Assembly (NCBI RefSeq): GCF_049856295.1
Contig: NZ_JBNDMZ010000001.1
Coordinates: 186,001 to 250,000 of the forward strand
Direction of reading: 5' to 3'
Source of the DNA: JB111 sp049856295
Lineage (GTDB): Bacteria > Actinomycetota > Actinomycetes > Actinomycetales > Actinomycetaceae
Length of the DNA stretch: 64,000 nt
In this document: positions 16,801-24,770 of the stretch, piece by piece
Position numbering within the stretch: position 1 is the stretch's first letter
Layout: every line of letters starts with the position of its first letter
Translations under genes and position numbers: made by a program
Notes under the pieces: model-generated
The model's input: only the letters and a program-made list of their open reading frames with translations
The model's database searches: none
Told to the model about the DNA's origin: nothing

Positions 16801-18913
16801 TCTCGTCGTCCGGCACCGCGCCCGTCGCCGCGCGCTGGTCGGCGATCCACGCGCTGATGCCCGCGGCCGTCTCGGGGGCGAGGACGAGGCCGTCGGCGCC
16901 GCCGCGGGGGTCGTCGGTGCGTCGCTCGTCGTCGGGGAGCAGCGTGTCGTCAGGGCCGCGCGTGCCCGACTGCGTGCCCCAGGTGCGGGCGGCGGCTCCG
17001 ATCGCGGCCCCGAGCGTGGCCGGGCGGCCGAGCGTGTCGCCGAGCCAGAACGGCAGCCGGCCCGGGCGGCCGGGGGCGGGGGAGACGAGGACGCGGTCGG
17101 CGGTGATCTGATCGATGCGCCAGGTCGAGTTGCCGAGGGTGAACGTGTCGCCGAGCCGGGACTCGAAGACCATCTCCTCGTCGAGCTCGCCCACCCGGCG
17201 GGCGCCCGCGGACTCGCCGCCGGAGAGGTAGACGCCGAACAGGCCGCGGTCGGGGATCGTGCCGCCGGACGTGACGGCGAGGCGGGCGGCCCCCGGGCGG
17301 GCGCGCAGGAGACCGGCCGCGCGGTCGTGGACGATCCGGGGCCGCAGCTCGGCGAACTCCTCGGCGGGGTAGCGCCCCGAGAGCATGTCGACGACGCCGT
17401 CGAACGTCGCCTGCGTGAGGTCCGCATAGCTTGCCGCGCGCCGCACGCGGGTAAGCGCCTCGGCGGGCGAGAGGTCCTCGACGGCGACCATCGCGAGCAG
17501 CTGCTGGGCCAGCACGTCGAGCGGCGTGCGCGGCAGCGTCGTCGCCTCGACCTCGCCGGCGAGCGCGCTGCGGGCCGCGACGAGGGTGGGGAGCAGCTCG
17601 GCGCGGTGGACCGGGAGGAGCACGCCGCGCGACGTGCCGCCGACCTGGTGACCCGCCCGGCCCACGCGCTGGACGGTGGAGGCGACCGTCGGCGGGGCGC
17701 CGATCTGGACGACGAGGTCGACCTCGCCCATGTCGATGCCGAGCTCGAGGGTGGACGTGGCGACGACGCAGCGGAGCGCGCCCGACTTCAGCGCCTCCTC
17801 GGCGATCGCGCGCTCGGACCGGCTCATCGAGCCGTGGTGGGCTCGGGCGAGGACCGGGTCGAGGCCGAGCGACGTGCCGGACTGGCCGGGGACGGCGGCC
17901 GGCCACGCCTCGCCCTCGCCCGACACGCCGGGTCCGCCCCGGCGGCGGTCGTGCTCCTCGTTGACCTGGGCGGCCAGGCGCTCGGCGAGGCGGCGCGAGC
18001 CGACGAACACGATCGTCGACCGGTGGGCCTCGACGAGGTCGACGACGCGGGCGGCGACGTGCGGCCAGATCAATGGCGGTTCGGGGCGGCCGGCGAGGCC
18101 GGCCGCGTCGTCCGGGCGGTCGGGGACGGGGGGTTCGCCGTCGGGCGGGATGTTTCCGGGTGCGGGGCCGGGTGCCGCGAGGTCGGCGACCGGGAGCTGG
18201 ATGTCGAGCCGGAGCCGCCGCGGGGACGGCGGGGCGACGACCCGGACGGGGCGGCCTCCGTCGTCCTCGCTGCGCACGCCGGCGAGCGCGCGGGCGACCT
18301 CCTGCGCCGGGCGGACCGTGGCCGAGAGGCCGACCCGCTGGACCGGGACCGGGGTGAGGGCGTCGAGGCGTTCGAGGCTGAGGAAGAGGTGCGCGCCGCG
18401 CTTGGTGCCGGCGATCGCGTGCACCTCGTCGACGACGACGGTCCGCACGTGCGCGAGCGCCTCCCGCGCGGCGGACGTCAGCATGAGGAACAGCGACTCG
18501 GGGGTGGTGATGAGGATGTCCGGCGGGCGGGAGACGAGGCGGCGCCGGTCGGCGGGCGAGGTGTCCCCGCTGCGGACCCCGGTGCGCAGCTCGGGAAGCT
18601 CGATCCCGAGGCGCTGTGCCTCGGCCCGGATCCCGCTCAGCGGGCGCTCGAGGTTCCGCTCGACGTCGACCGCCAGGGCCTTGAGCGGCGAGACGTAGAG
18701 GATCCGCGTGCGTGCGGCCTGGTCGGGGACGGGCTCGGCGAGCATCTCGTCGATCGCCCAGAGGAACGCGGCGAGGGTCTTGCCCGAGCCCGTGGGCGCG
18801 ACGACGAGCGCGTGCTCCCCGGAGGCGATCGCCTCCCACGCGCCGGTCTGCGCCGGGGTGGGTGAGTCGAAGGCGGCGTCGAACCACGCGCGGGTCGCGG
18901 GTCCGAAGGTCAC
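13850..18913 (-). CDS. lhr: Large ATP-dependent helicase Lhr
   Basis: This protein of 1687 residues is a superfamily 2 DNA-damage-inducible helicase. Motif I APTGSGKT is at 39-46, the DEVH box is in VVVDEVHAIAG, and motif VI is in QRVGRAGHQVGG. These are followed by the Lhr winged-helix/beta-barrel core and the long C-terminal extension found in actinobacterial Lhr. Mycobacterial Lhr unwinds RNA:DNA hybrids 3'-5' and responds to DNA damage. GTG at 18913 is chosen because the conserved FGPATRAWFDAAF segment begins there and GACGAT lies 6 bases upstream. A 15-bp minisatellite encodes PAASV repeats in the C-terminal region. The opposite strand has long open frames, which are antisense artefacts of high GC. 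Confidence 0.95.
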   Translation of the reverse strand: MTFGPATRAWFDAAFDSPTPAQTGAWEAIASGEHALVVAPTGSGKTLAAFLWAIDEMLAEPVPDQAARTRILYVSPLKALAVDVERNLERPLSGIRAEAQRLGIELPELRTGVRSGDTSPADRRRLVSRPPDILITTPESLFLMLTSAAREALAHVRTVVVDEVHAIAGTKRGAHLFLSLERLDALTPVPVQRVGLSATVRPAQEVARALAGVRSEDDGGRPVRVVAPPSPRRLRLDIQLPVADLAAPGPAPGNIPPDGEPPVPDRPDDAAGLAGRPEPPLIWPHVAARVVDLVEAHRSTIVFVGSRRLAERLAAQVNEEHDRRRGGPGVSGEGEAWPAAVPGQSGTSLGLDPVLARAHHGSMSRSERAIAEEALKSGALRCVVATSTLELGIDMGEVDLVVQIGAPPTVASTVQRVGRAGHQVGGTSRGVLLPVHRAELLPTLVAARSALAGEVEATTLPRTPLDVLAQQLLAMVAVEDLSPAEALTRVRRAASYADLTQATFDGVVDMLSGRYPAEEFAELRPRIVHDRAAGLLRARPGAARLAVTSGGTIPDRGLFGVYLSGGESAGARRVGELDEEMVFESRLGDTFTLGNSTWRIDQITADRVLVSPAPGRPGRLPFWLGDTLGRPATLGAAIGAAARTWGTQSGTRGPDDTLLPDDERRTDDPRGGADGLVLAPETAAGISAWIADQRAATGAVPDDETIIVERFRDELGDWRVVVHSLAGRRVNAPWALLLAAALRERTGVDAQAQAADDGIVLRLPPGAQEELGPDDLLVDPDDVRPRVVAALAGSPLIAARFREAASRALLLPRRFPGKRQPLWQQRHRAAALFAVASKFPEFPITLEAVREALQDDYDVPALTALMAAVAARRVRVVEVTTPRPSPWARSLLMGYTARFLYGEDVPPGERRAAALALDTSLLAELIGGDTADLVDVLDPRAVTEVAAEVGLLTEASRAHDAEAAIDLVRRLGPLPRSELAERLADPDDVDALVAELARAGRVLEVEVGGEPHLVVVEDAGRVRGALGVVLPAGVPAELADDVPDPLGDLLRRYARTHGPFTPADVAARYDLPVGVLRAPLDRLVGAEVLVAGRVTGHADGLELVDAEVLRRIRRRSLALLRGEVDAIEPEVLARATLRWHGIAPEPVSTAPVPAASVPAASVPAASGDTASDDTTAAALLDVVDRLAGQPLPLAGLETHVLPSRVPGYRPGLLDELVADGEVVWVGRGPRTSPAAPDQVILLPSDAVADLAPPTDSWSAPAGGDGSGSGVAADERVPSEALLGAVVRALSDGASRTLADLVAAVRAPDPDDPWDLGEPDDEHARTTGPSAASSHGTLPADRPGDAVPDGSDCRSPAVDAPAAVDAPAVGEALWWLATAGIVTSDTFAAARSRATQASGPVRSRTAPRPPRPVRGGLRRRATAAVRPRSALAATPADLAGRWSLVRRSAPAAPDPTVALAARVAQLVETHGVLTRDSSGVSELAGGFSAAYEVLRRLEDAAQVRRGYVVDGLGGAQFALPAMLEVLREAGRETRPDAGRHEDLRAAGHGAAGHDADGTGTAAGTPVVHVLAAADPANPYGAALPWPGPAEGPRPSRRAGAFVVLVDAAPALFVERGGRSVLGLTDDEAFLTAAASAAAVQVRDGRLPRATVRQVDGGSPAGSHRAGPTERALTAAGWVRGPGGLHPPA
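15401..15460 (-). repeat. 15-bp minisatellite inside lhr
   Basis: Three exact copies of GGATGCCGCGGGGAC (15416-15430, 15431-15445, 15446-15460), plus a degenerate fourth (15401-15415). In the lhr frame they encode PAASV repeats in a low-complexity linker, and unit gain or loss would keep the frame. Confidence 0.85.
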
Positions 18914-19040
18914 CGGGACATCGTCGCAGCAGGGGCCGACAGCGGTGGACGGGGACGGGTGGGGCCGTTGACCGTGCGGCGTCCGTCTCACCGGCGCGCC
19001 CCGCGGGGCCCGGGGCGCCGGGCGGTGGGACGCTGGCCCC

Positions 19041-19262
19041 GTGAAGCGCTCCCAGTTCACCGCCGTCGCGCGCGAGGTCCTCGGCGAGGCGACGGCGTCG
19101 TCCTACCTCGCCGACCTCACCCTCGCGGGCGTCGGCTACCGCACGGCGAACGAGGCGCTCGAGCAGGGCGTCCGCCCCCAGGACGTGTGGGACGCGATGG
19201 TCGACGAGCTCGGCCTGCCCGACTCCGCGCGCTGGCACCACCGCCGCGAGATCGACGAGTAG
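19041..19262 (+). CDS. DUF3046 family small protein
   Basis: 73 residues matching the actinobacterial DUF3046 pattern: a basic start, AREVLGEATASSYLADLTLAGVGYRTANEALEQGVRPQDVWDAM and a charged tail. The function is unknown, but the gene lies directly upstream of recA in many actinobacteria, as here. The GTG at 19041 has GACGCT six bases upstream, fitting a leaderless start. It is divergent from lhr with 127 bases between the two start codons. Its transcript could run into recA, although recA has its own SOS-controlled promoter. Confidence 0.88.
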   Translation: MKRSQFTAVAREVLGEATASSYLADLTLAGVGYRTANEALEQGVRPQDVWDAMVDELGLPDSARWHHRREIDE

Positions 19263-19346
19263 CGGGGGCACGCCTCCGCCCCGGGCACCCGACGCGCACG
19301 GGCGCCTCGTCGGCATCCGCGACACGCCGGGTCCGCCTGTCGCGCT

Positions 19347-19360
19347 CGAACATCTGTTCG
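19347..19360 (+). promoter_or_regulatory. SOS box (LexA site) of recA
   Basis: CGAACATCTGTTCG matches the Gram-positive/actinobacterial LexA consensus CGAAC-N4-GTTCG. It lies just upstream of a TAGCGT -10 box (19364-19369), so LexA would block RNA polymerase. The leader to the recA ATG is then about 170 bases. Confidence 0.9.
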
Positions 19361-19547
19361 GCGTAGCGTGCTCACAGGTGACGACGACTCCTGCTCGTCC
19401 ACAGACCGGTGGCGGGCGGGAACGGATGTCGGTGGTCGGACATAGCGTCATCCCAGGCAGCGACCCGGAGAGGGACCCGCCCTGACAAGGCCAGCCCGTG
19501 ACCGTCCAGACGGGGCGCCCAGCGTCCCCAGCACAGAGGTGAGAGAC

Positions 19548-20675
19548 ATGCCCGCTCCCGCAGCAGACCGCAGCAAGGCCCTCGAGGCCGCGCTCAGCCA
19601 GATCGACCGCCAGTTCGGCAAGGGGTCCGTCATGCGCCTCGGCGACGAGACGCGGCCCAAGGTCCAGACGATCCCCACCGGGTCCGTGGCGCTGGACGTC
19701 GCGCTCGGGATCGGCGGGCTCCCGCGCGGCCGGATCGTCGAGATCTACGGCCCGGAGTCCTCGGGAAAGACGACCGTCGCCCTGCACGCCGTGGCCAACG
19801 CCCAGCGCAACGGTGGCATTGCCGGGTTCATCGACGCGGAGCACGCACTCGACCCGGAGTACGCGAAGAAGCTCGGCGTCGACACGGACGCGCTCCTCGT
19901 CTCGCAGCCGGACACCGGTGAGCAGGCGCTCGAGATCACCGACATGCTCATCCGCTCCGGCGCGCTCGACATCGTCGTGGTCGACTCGGTCGCCGCGCTC
20001 GTGCCGAAGGCCGAGATCGAGGGCGAGATGGGCGACAGCCACGTCGGCCTCCAGGCCCGCCTCATGTCCCAGGCGCTGCGCAAGATCACCGGCGCCCTGT
20101 CCGCGTCCGGCACCACCGCGATCTTCATCAACCAGCTGCGCGAGAAGATCGGCGTGTTCTTCGGCTCGCCCGAGACCACCACGGGTGGCAAGGCGCTGAA
20201 GTTCTACTCGTCCGTGCGGCTCGACGTCCGCCGGATCGAGACCCTCAAGGACGGCACCGACGCGGTCGGCAACCGCACGCGCGTCAAGGTCGTCAAGAAC
20301 AAGATGGCGCCGCCGTTCAAGCAGGCCGAGTTCGACATCCTCTACGGCCAGGGCATCTCCCGCGAGGGCGGGCTCATCGACCTCGGCGTCGAGAACGGCA
20401 TCGTGCGCAAGTCCGGCTCCTGGTTCACCTACGAGGGGGACCAGCTCGGCCAGGGCAAGGAGAACTCGCGCCAGTTCCTCAAGGACAACCCCGAGCTCGC
20501 CGAGGAGATCGAGAAGAAGATCCTCGTCAAGCTCGGCATCGGCGAGGCGCCCGAGGAGCCGGCGGCCCCCGTCGAGCCGCTCGGCACCGACGAGCCGATG
20601 GCGCCCGTCAAGGCCCCGGCCGCCGGGCGCAAGGGCGCGGCCGCCGACCGCGCCGAGGTCCCGGTCTCCTTCTGA
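19548..20675 (+). CDS. recA: RecA recombinase
   Basis: 375 residues. Walker A GPESSGKT is at 68-75, with INQLREKIGVFFGSPETTTGGKALKF (loop L2 region) further on. It drives strand exchange and stimulates LexA self-cleavage. The ATG at 19548 is preceded by AGAGGTGAG; an in-frame GTG three codons upstream is less likely. Transcription is SOS-controlled through the box at 19347-19360. The tail from about residue 335 is rich in Pro, Ala and Glu, as in related RecA proteins. A terminator follows, then recX, its modulator, about 220 bases downstream. No intein is present. Confidence 0.99.
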   Translation: MPAPAADRSKALEAALSQIDRQFGKGSVMRLGDETRPKVQTIPTGSVALDVALGIGGLPRGRIVEIYGPESSGKTTVALHAVANAQRNGGIAGFIDAEHALDPEYAKKLGVDTDALLVSQPDTGEQALEITDMLIRSGALDIVVVDSVAALVPKAEIEGEMGDSHVGLQARLMSQALRKITGALSASGTTAIFINQLREKIGVFFGSPETTTGGKALKFYSSVRLDVRRIETLKDGTDAVGNRTRVKVVKNKMAPPFKQAEFDILYGQGISREGGLIDLGVENGIVRKSGSWFTYEGDQLGQGKENSRQFLKDNPELAEEIEKKILVKLGIGEAPEEPAAPVEPLGTDEPMAPVKAPAAGRKGAAADRAEVPVSF

Positions 20676-20693
20676 TCGTCAGGCAGGACGACG

Positions 20694-20727
20694 CCCCGCC
20701 CCCGCGACCGACGGTCCGGGGGCGGGG
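20694..20727 (+). terminator. Hairpin terminator after recA
   Basis: CCCCGCCCCCG (20694-20704) pairs perfectly with CGGGGGCGGGG (20717-20727), and the interior adds GACC/GGTC with one bulged C. It lies 18 bases after the recA stop. In E. coli partial readthrough of such a hairpin keeps recX low; the same is possible here. Confidence 0.75.
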
Positions 20728-20744
20728 CTGCGTGGGGACGGATC

Positions 20745-20834
20745 CCGCGGTGGCAGGCGGCGCGGTGACGGCCCGCGCGGTGGCAGGCCGCGTGGTGACG
20801 CCCCCCGCGGTGGCAGGCGGCGCGGTGGCGGGCC
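20745..20834. repeat. Three imperfect 30-bp tandem repeats between recA and recX
   Basis: Three adjoining 30-bp units (20745-20774, 20775-20804, 20805-20834) share CGCGGTGGCAGGC and a following CG-x-GGTG-x-CG segment. No open frame is supported. The function is unknown. Confidence 0.7.
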
Positions 20835-20892
20835 GGCTCGGGCATCGGCGACCGCTCGGGGGCCGGCGTCGGCGAGTGTGGAGGGAGCTCAC

Positions 20893-21510
20893 GTGACGAG
20901 CGAGCAGAGGGGACAGAAGGCGCGCGAGCAGAGGGGACAGAAGGCGCGCGAGACGGCGGGGAGGAACGCGCGCGAGGATGCGGCGGGGTACGACGACGAG
21001 GACCCGCTCGAGGCGGCCCGCGCGATCGCCCTGCGCTCGCTCGCTGCGGCCCCGCGCACGCGCGCGCAGCTCGCCGAGAAGCTGGCGGACAAGGGCGTGG
21101 CCGGCGACGTCGCGGAGACGCTGCTCGACCGGCTCGCCGCCGTCGGGCTGATCGACGACGCGGAGCTGGCCGACCGGTTCGTCCGCACCCGGCACGCCGA
21201 GCGACACCAAGGGCGGCGGGCGATCGCGCTCGAGCTGCGCCGCAAGGGCATCGAGGACGAGGTGGCGGCGCGTGCGCTCGACCAGCTCGGCGACGAGGAC
21301 GAGGAGAGCGCCGCCCTCGAGGTGGCCCGCGCCCGGTTGCGCGCGACCCGGCGGCTCGACCCGGCGGTCCGGTACCGCCGCACCGCCGCCGCGCTCGGGC
21401 GTAAGGGATTCTCCGGCGACGTCGCGCGGCGGGCGATGCGCACCGCGCTCGACGAGGAGGAGATCGACATCGAGGACGGGGCCGGCGCGGGGGACCTTGA
21501 CGCCGACTGA
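20893..21510 (+). CDS. recX: RecA regulatory protein RecX
   Basis: 205 residues. Three RecX three-helix repeats span about 45-190: ALRSLAAAPRTRAQLAEKLADKGV, VGLIDDAELADRFVRTR with the GRRAIALELRRKGI segment, and AALGRKGFSGDVARRAMRTAL. RecX binds and limits RecA filaments. GTG at 20893 is preferred over the in-frame GTG at 20878 because GAGGGAG lies 6 bases before it. Residues 4-19 are an exact duplication of the 8-residue unit EQRGQKAR, encoded by a perfect 24-bp tandem repeat (20902-20949). The acidic tail is Asp/Glu-rich. Confidence 0.92.
   Translation: MTSEQRGQKAREQRGQKARETAGRNAREDAAGYDDEDPLEAARAIALRSLAAAPRTRAQLAEKLADKGVAGDVAETLLDRLAAVGLIDDAELADRFVRTRHAERHQGRRAIALELRRKGIEDEVAARALDQLGDEDEESAALEVARARLRATRRLDPAVRYRRTAAALGRKGFSGDVARRAMRTALDEEEIDIEDGAGAGDLDAD
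20902..20949 (+). repeat. Exact 24-bp tandem duplication at the recX 5' end
   Basis: The 24-bp unit at 20902-20925 is repeated without mismatch at 20926-20949, duplicating EQRGQKAR in the RecX N-terminus. Confidence 0.85.
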
Positions 21511-21721
21511 TCTCGGTCACACCGGCTGAATTGGCCCGTGTGCGTCCGGTTGGGTACGGTCGTCCGCCGGCGCGCGGCCTGTCCGGGAGGCACTTCCGCT
21601 CGGGACACGCGCCCGTTCGGGACATGCACCCGTTCGGGACTCGCGCCTGCGCGGGACGCCGGCCGCCCCGCGCACGTCGTGCCGCTGCACGTCGCCCCGT
21701 CGCTCCTCGTGAAAGGTCCCC

Positions 21722-22927
21722 ATGCCCGTCCGCGCCCGCCTGCTCCCGACGACGACCGGAGCCGTGCTCCTCGCCACCGTGCTCGCCGCCTGCGGCGGGT
21801 CCGACGAGCCCACCGGCGCGCCCCAGCCCCCGCCCGCCGCTCCCGCGGCACCGGAGGACGTGCCCGGCGAGGGCAGCGCGACTGACGGAGCGGACGACTC
21901 GAGCAGCGACGACGGCGACGGCGGCGCAACGGACGGTGCGGATGGCGCCACCAGCATGCCGTCGGGCGCCGCGGCGGTGCTCACGCAGACGCCGGACGTC
22001 GAGCTCACCGAGGTCGAGCAGGATCGCTCGACCGTCATCTCTGCGTTCGACCAGGAGATCTCCGTACCGCAGGCGGGCACCGTCGACACCCTGCCGGTCG
22101 ACGTCGCCGAGCAGATCCTCGCGGAGGACCCGAGCGACGAGACCGAGTTCGGCGACGCCGAGGAGGTCGCGGCCGCGGAGGGGGAGACTTTCGTCGTGGC
22201 GATCGTCCAGGTCGACGACCCGCGCTGGGAACCGGTCGACGACGAGATCGAGTCGTACGAGGCCACGGAGAACGTCGTGCGGGTCGAGGGGAGCGAGGTC
22301 GACCTCGACCTCGAGCTCACGCCCGGTGAGCAGGTCACCGTCGTGCTGTCGGTGCCCGACGACGCGGCACCCGAGGACGTCGTCCTCGAGAGCGTCGCGT
22401 TCGACGTCAGCCAGGAGATCAGCCTGCTCGACGGGACCCGGACCGCCTCCGGCGTCGAGGAGATCTATGCGCGGCCGACCGACGTCGAGGTCGGTGAGGG
22501 CGCGGAGTGGAGCCACGACTACGAGACCCGGTACGGCGGCATGACCCAGACGGGCCAGCTGACCGGTGGCGTCCTCACCCCGTTCGTCCCCGAGGTCGGC
22601 TGGGCGAACCCGGGCCACGTGTTCCTCGGCGTCGACGTGACGACCCAGGAGCCCCCGAGCCCGCACTACGACGAGTCGACGATCCGGCTCCGGCTCGCGG
22701 ACGGCTCCACGGTCGAGCCCGAGACGAACACCAACGGTTCGGACGGCCCGTTCACGCGGCGGGTCTGGTTCCAGCTGCCGGTCGACGCCGCGGAGGCCGT
22801 CGTCGAGGTCTCGATCGTCATCGGGCTCGGCGGCGAGATGCACGACATCGCCGTCGCCGAGGTCCCGCTGACGATGGTGGGCGGCGCCTCGGGCGAGGGT
22901 GAGCCGGGGAGCGAGTCGGCGAGCTAG
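21722..22927 (+). CDS. Predicted secreted lipoprotein of unknown function
   Basis: 401 residues. The start MPVRARLLPTTTGAVLLATV runs into LAACGG, a signal peptide with a lipobox whose Cys is at about residue 24, so the protein is probably anchored outside the membrane. An acidic low-complexity linker follows (about 30-80), then about 300 residues rich in beta-type Val/Thr/Glu segments with no family I recognise. GTG/ATG alternatives exist, but ATG at 21722 follows GAAAGG closely and fits the signal peptide. It stands alone, after recX and convergent with the glutamate transport operon. Confidence 0.8.
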   Translation: MPVRARLLPTTTGAVLLATVLAACGGSDEPTGAPQPPPAAPAAPEDVPGEGSATDGADDSSSDDGDGGATDGADGATSMPSGAAAVLTQTPDVELTEVEQDRSTVISAFDQEISVPQAGTVDTLPVDVAEQILAEDPSDETEFGDAEEVAAAEGETFVVAIVQVDDPRWEPVDDEIESYEATENVVRVEGSEVDLDLELTPGEQVTVVLSVPDDAAPEDVVLESVAFDVSQEISLLDGTRTASGVEEIYARPTDVEVGEGAEWSHDYETRYGGMTQTGQLTGGVLTPFVPEVGWANPGHVFLGVDVTTQEPPSPHYDESTIRLRLADGSTVEPETNTNGSDGPFTRRVWFQLPVDAAEAVVEVSIVIGLGGEMHDIAVAEVPLTMVGGASGEGEPGSESAS

Positions 22928-22975
22928 CCGACCAGCGGGCCAGCCGACCAGCGGGCCAGCCGACCAGCGGGCCAG
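22928..22975. repeat. Three 16-bp tandem repeats between convergent genes
   Basis: CCGACCAGCGGGCCAG occurs three times in exact tandem (22928-22943, 22944-22959, 22960-22975), followed by degenerate copies up to about 23000. It fills the gap between the lipoprotein gene and gluD. Confidence 0.85.
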
Positions 22976-23003
22976 CCGACTGGCCAGCCGGCCGACCAGC
23001 GAG

Positions 23004-23885
23004 CTAGTCGGCCTCGACCGTGAGCGCCGGGTCGTGCTTCTTGGCGCGGGCCGCGGTGTGCGGGTCGAGGAACTTCGCGAGCGCCCCGGCGATCGTCGTC
23101 AGCGTGAGGTTGAGGATGATGAAGATGCACGCGACGACGAACAGCGACGGCAGCAGGTTGGCGTTCGTCGTTCCCACGAGCCGGCCGTTGAGAAGCAGCT
23201 CGGAGTAGCTGACGAGGTAGCCGAGCGAGGAGTCCTTGAGGATGACGACGAGCTGGGAGACCATCGCCGGCATCATCGCCACCAGCGCCTGCGGCAGCTC
23301 GACGATCCGCAGCGACTTCCCGCGCGGCATGCCGATCGCCAGCGCGGCCTCCCGCTGACCGCCCGGCAGGGTGTGCACGCCGGAGCGCACGAGCTCAGCG
23401 ATGACCGCCGAGTTGTAGAGCGTGAGCCCCACGACGACGGCGAGGAACGGCGCGTCGCGCTGGTCGAACAGGGCGCCGTCCGGCGCGAGCGTGCGGGAGA
23501 AGAGGATGTTGAAGAACAGCATGAGGACGAGCACGGGGACCGCGCGGAAGAACTCGACGATCGTGCCCGCGATGCCGCGGACGATCGGGTTCTGCGCGAG
23601 GCGGCCCAGGCCGAGCACGAGGCCGACGATGTTCGCGAGCACGATGGCGACCGCGGCGGCCCGGATGGTCGCCATGATGCCGGGCAGGTAGTTGTTCTCC
23701 CAGGTCGACCACTCGGCGAGCGGCGCCCACTTCTCGCTGGTGAACTGCCCCTTCTCGTTGAGGGCGTCGATGATGAACCAGGCGATGCCGAGGATGACGA
23801 CGAGGCCGACGATGTTGACGATCCAGATGTTCCGGCGTGCCTTGGGGCCGGGGGCGTCGAAGAGGAGGCCGGGCTGCTTGCTCAT
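23004..23885 (-). CDS. gluD: Glutamate ABC transporter permease GluD
   Basis: 293 residues: a short cytoplasmic start, a membrane segment near 20-40, and the typical five-helix amino-acid permease core. The EAA loop is EAALAIGMPRGKSLRIVELPQAL (about 180-202). A C-terminal charged tail follows (HTAARAKKHDPALTVEAD). It pairs with GluC to form the membrane channel of a polar amino-acid uptake system. Its ATG overlaps the gluC stop (ATGA). It is the last gene of the gluABCD order, as in Corynebacterium glutamicum. Glutamate as substrate is inferred from operon layout and similarity. Confidence 0.92.
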   Translation of the reverse strand: MSKQPGLLFDAPGPKARRNIWIVNIVGLVVILGIAWFIIDALNEKGQFTSEKWAPLAEWSTWENNYLPGIMATIRAAAVAIVLANIVGLVLGLGRLAQNPIVRGIAGTIVEFFRAVPVLVLMLFFNILFSRTLAPDGALFDQRDAPFLAVVVGLTLYNSAVIAELVRSGVHTLPGGQREAALAIGMPRGKSLRIVELPQALVAMMPAMVSQLVVILKDSSLGYLVSYSELLLNGRLVGTTNANLLPSLFVVACIFIILNLTLTTIAGALAKFLDPHTAARAKKHDPALTVEAD

Positions 23886-24589
23886 CGCTTCACCGCCAGC
23901 TTGCGCGAGAGGAACGTGGCCAGCAGGCCGATCGGCAGGACGAGGGCGACCCAGCCGATGGCGAACAGCAGGAAGATCGCGACCATGATGTCCGGCCGGA
24001 ACTCGATGGCCGTCGACATCATCCCGGCGGCCGTCGTCACGCCGGCGGCCTGGGCGACGGTCGAGTTCTTCGTCAGGGCCACGAGGGTGGAGCCGAGCGG
24101 GGCGATCGCGCCGCGCAGGGCCTGGGGCAGGATGACGATGGTCATCGTCTGCGCGAACCCGAGGCCGACGGCCCGGGAGGCCTCGGCCTGACCCGTGGGC
24201 ACGGTGTTGATGCCGGAGCGCAGGGACTCGCAGACGAAGCACGCGGTGTACAGCGAGAGGCCGAGGACCGCCAGGTACATGTTGTTCCGGGCGAGCCAGC
24301 CGTCGACCTCGCGGTCGACGAGGATGATCTGCAGCTGCCCGAACAGCACCTGCGAGCAGGCGAGGATGATGAGGGTGAGCGGGATGTTCCGCACGACGTT
24401 GACGTACGCGGTGCCCGCCCAGCGCAGGGACGGCGCGGGGCTCACGCGCATGACCACGAGGATCGTGCCGAGGACGAAGGACAGCACGGCCGCCCAGAAC
24501 GTCAGCTGCACGTTCATCCAGTAGCCCTGCAGGATGTCCGCGCCGTAGGTGTCGATCAGGTCGCGAAACCCGTCGATGATGGCCCCCAC
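23882..24589 (-). CDS. gluC: Glutamate ABC transporter permease GluC
   Basis: 235 residues with about five membrane helices and the EAA loop EASRAVGLGFAQTMTIVILPQAL (about 133-155). It is a permease of the HisM/GlnP family working with GluD. GTG at 24589 is chosen because GGGGAG lies just upstream and the hydrophilic start AIIDGFRDLIDTYGADILQGYWMN is normal for GluC. Directly upstream lies the poly-G/10-N assembly gap, so the gene start is complete but the leader is not resolved. Confidence 0.92.
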   Translation of the reverse strand: MGAIIDGFRDLIDTYGADILQGYWMNVQLTFWAAVLSFVLGTILVVMRVSPAPSLRWAGTAYVNVVRNIPLTLIILACSQVLFGQLQIILVDREVDGWLARNNMYLAVLGLSLYTACFVCESLRSGINTVPTGQAEASRAVGLGFAQTMTIVILPQALRGAIAPLGSTLVALTKNSTVAQAAGVTTAAGMMSTAIEFRPDIMVAIFLLFAIGWVALVLPIGLLATFLSRKLAVKR

Positions 24590-24620
24590 CCGGAGCTCCC
24601 CTCGGTGTCGTGTCGGTCGC

Positions 24621-24766
24621 GGGGGGGGGGGGGGGGGGGGGGGGGGGAGGGGAGGGGGGGGGGGGGGGGGGGGAGGGGGGGGAGGGAAAGGNNNNNNNNN
24701 NCCCCCCCATCTCCTTCCTTGTTTGTTGTGTCGTAAGGAAGGGAACAGGGAACCCCCCCCCCCCCC
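24621..24766. other. Assembly gap (10 N) flanked by homopolymer runs
   Basis: Ten N (24692-24701) are preceded by about 70 bases of nearly pure G with scattered A (24621-24691) and followed by C7, about 50 bases of unusually AT-rich sequence, and C14 (24753-24766). This looks like collapsed or low-quality consensus at a hard-to-sequence site, not biology. The true gluB-gluC spacer is unknown here. Confidence 0.9.
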
Positions 24767-24770
24767 GCGC

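Noticed and set aside
14948..18865. A 1305-codon open frame on the plus strand opposite lhr
   Set aside because: It is antisense to a clearly homologous helicase; residue composition (Arg, Gly, Ala, Asp runs) is typical of shadow frames in very GC-rich DNA.
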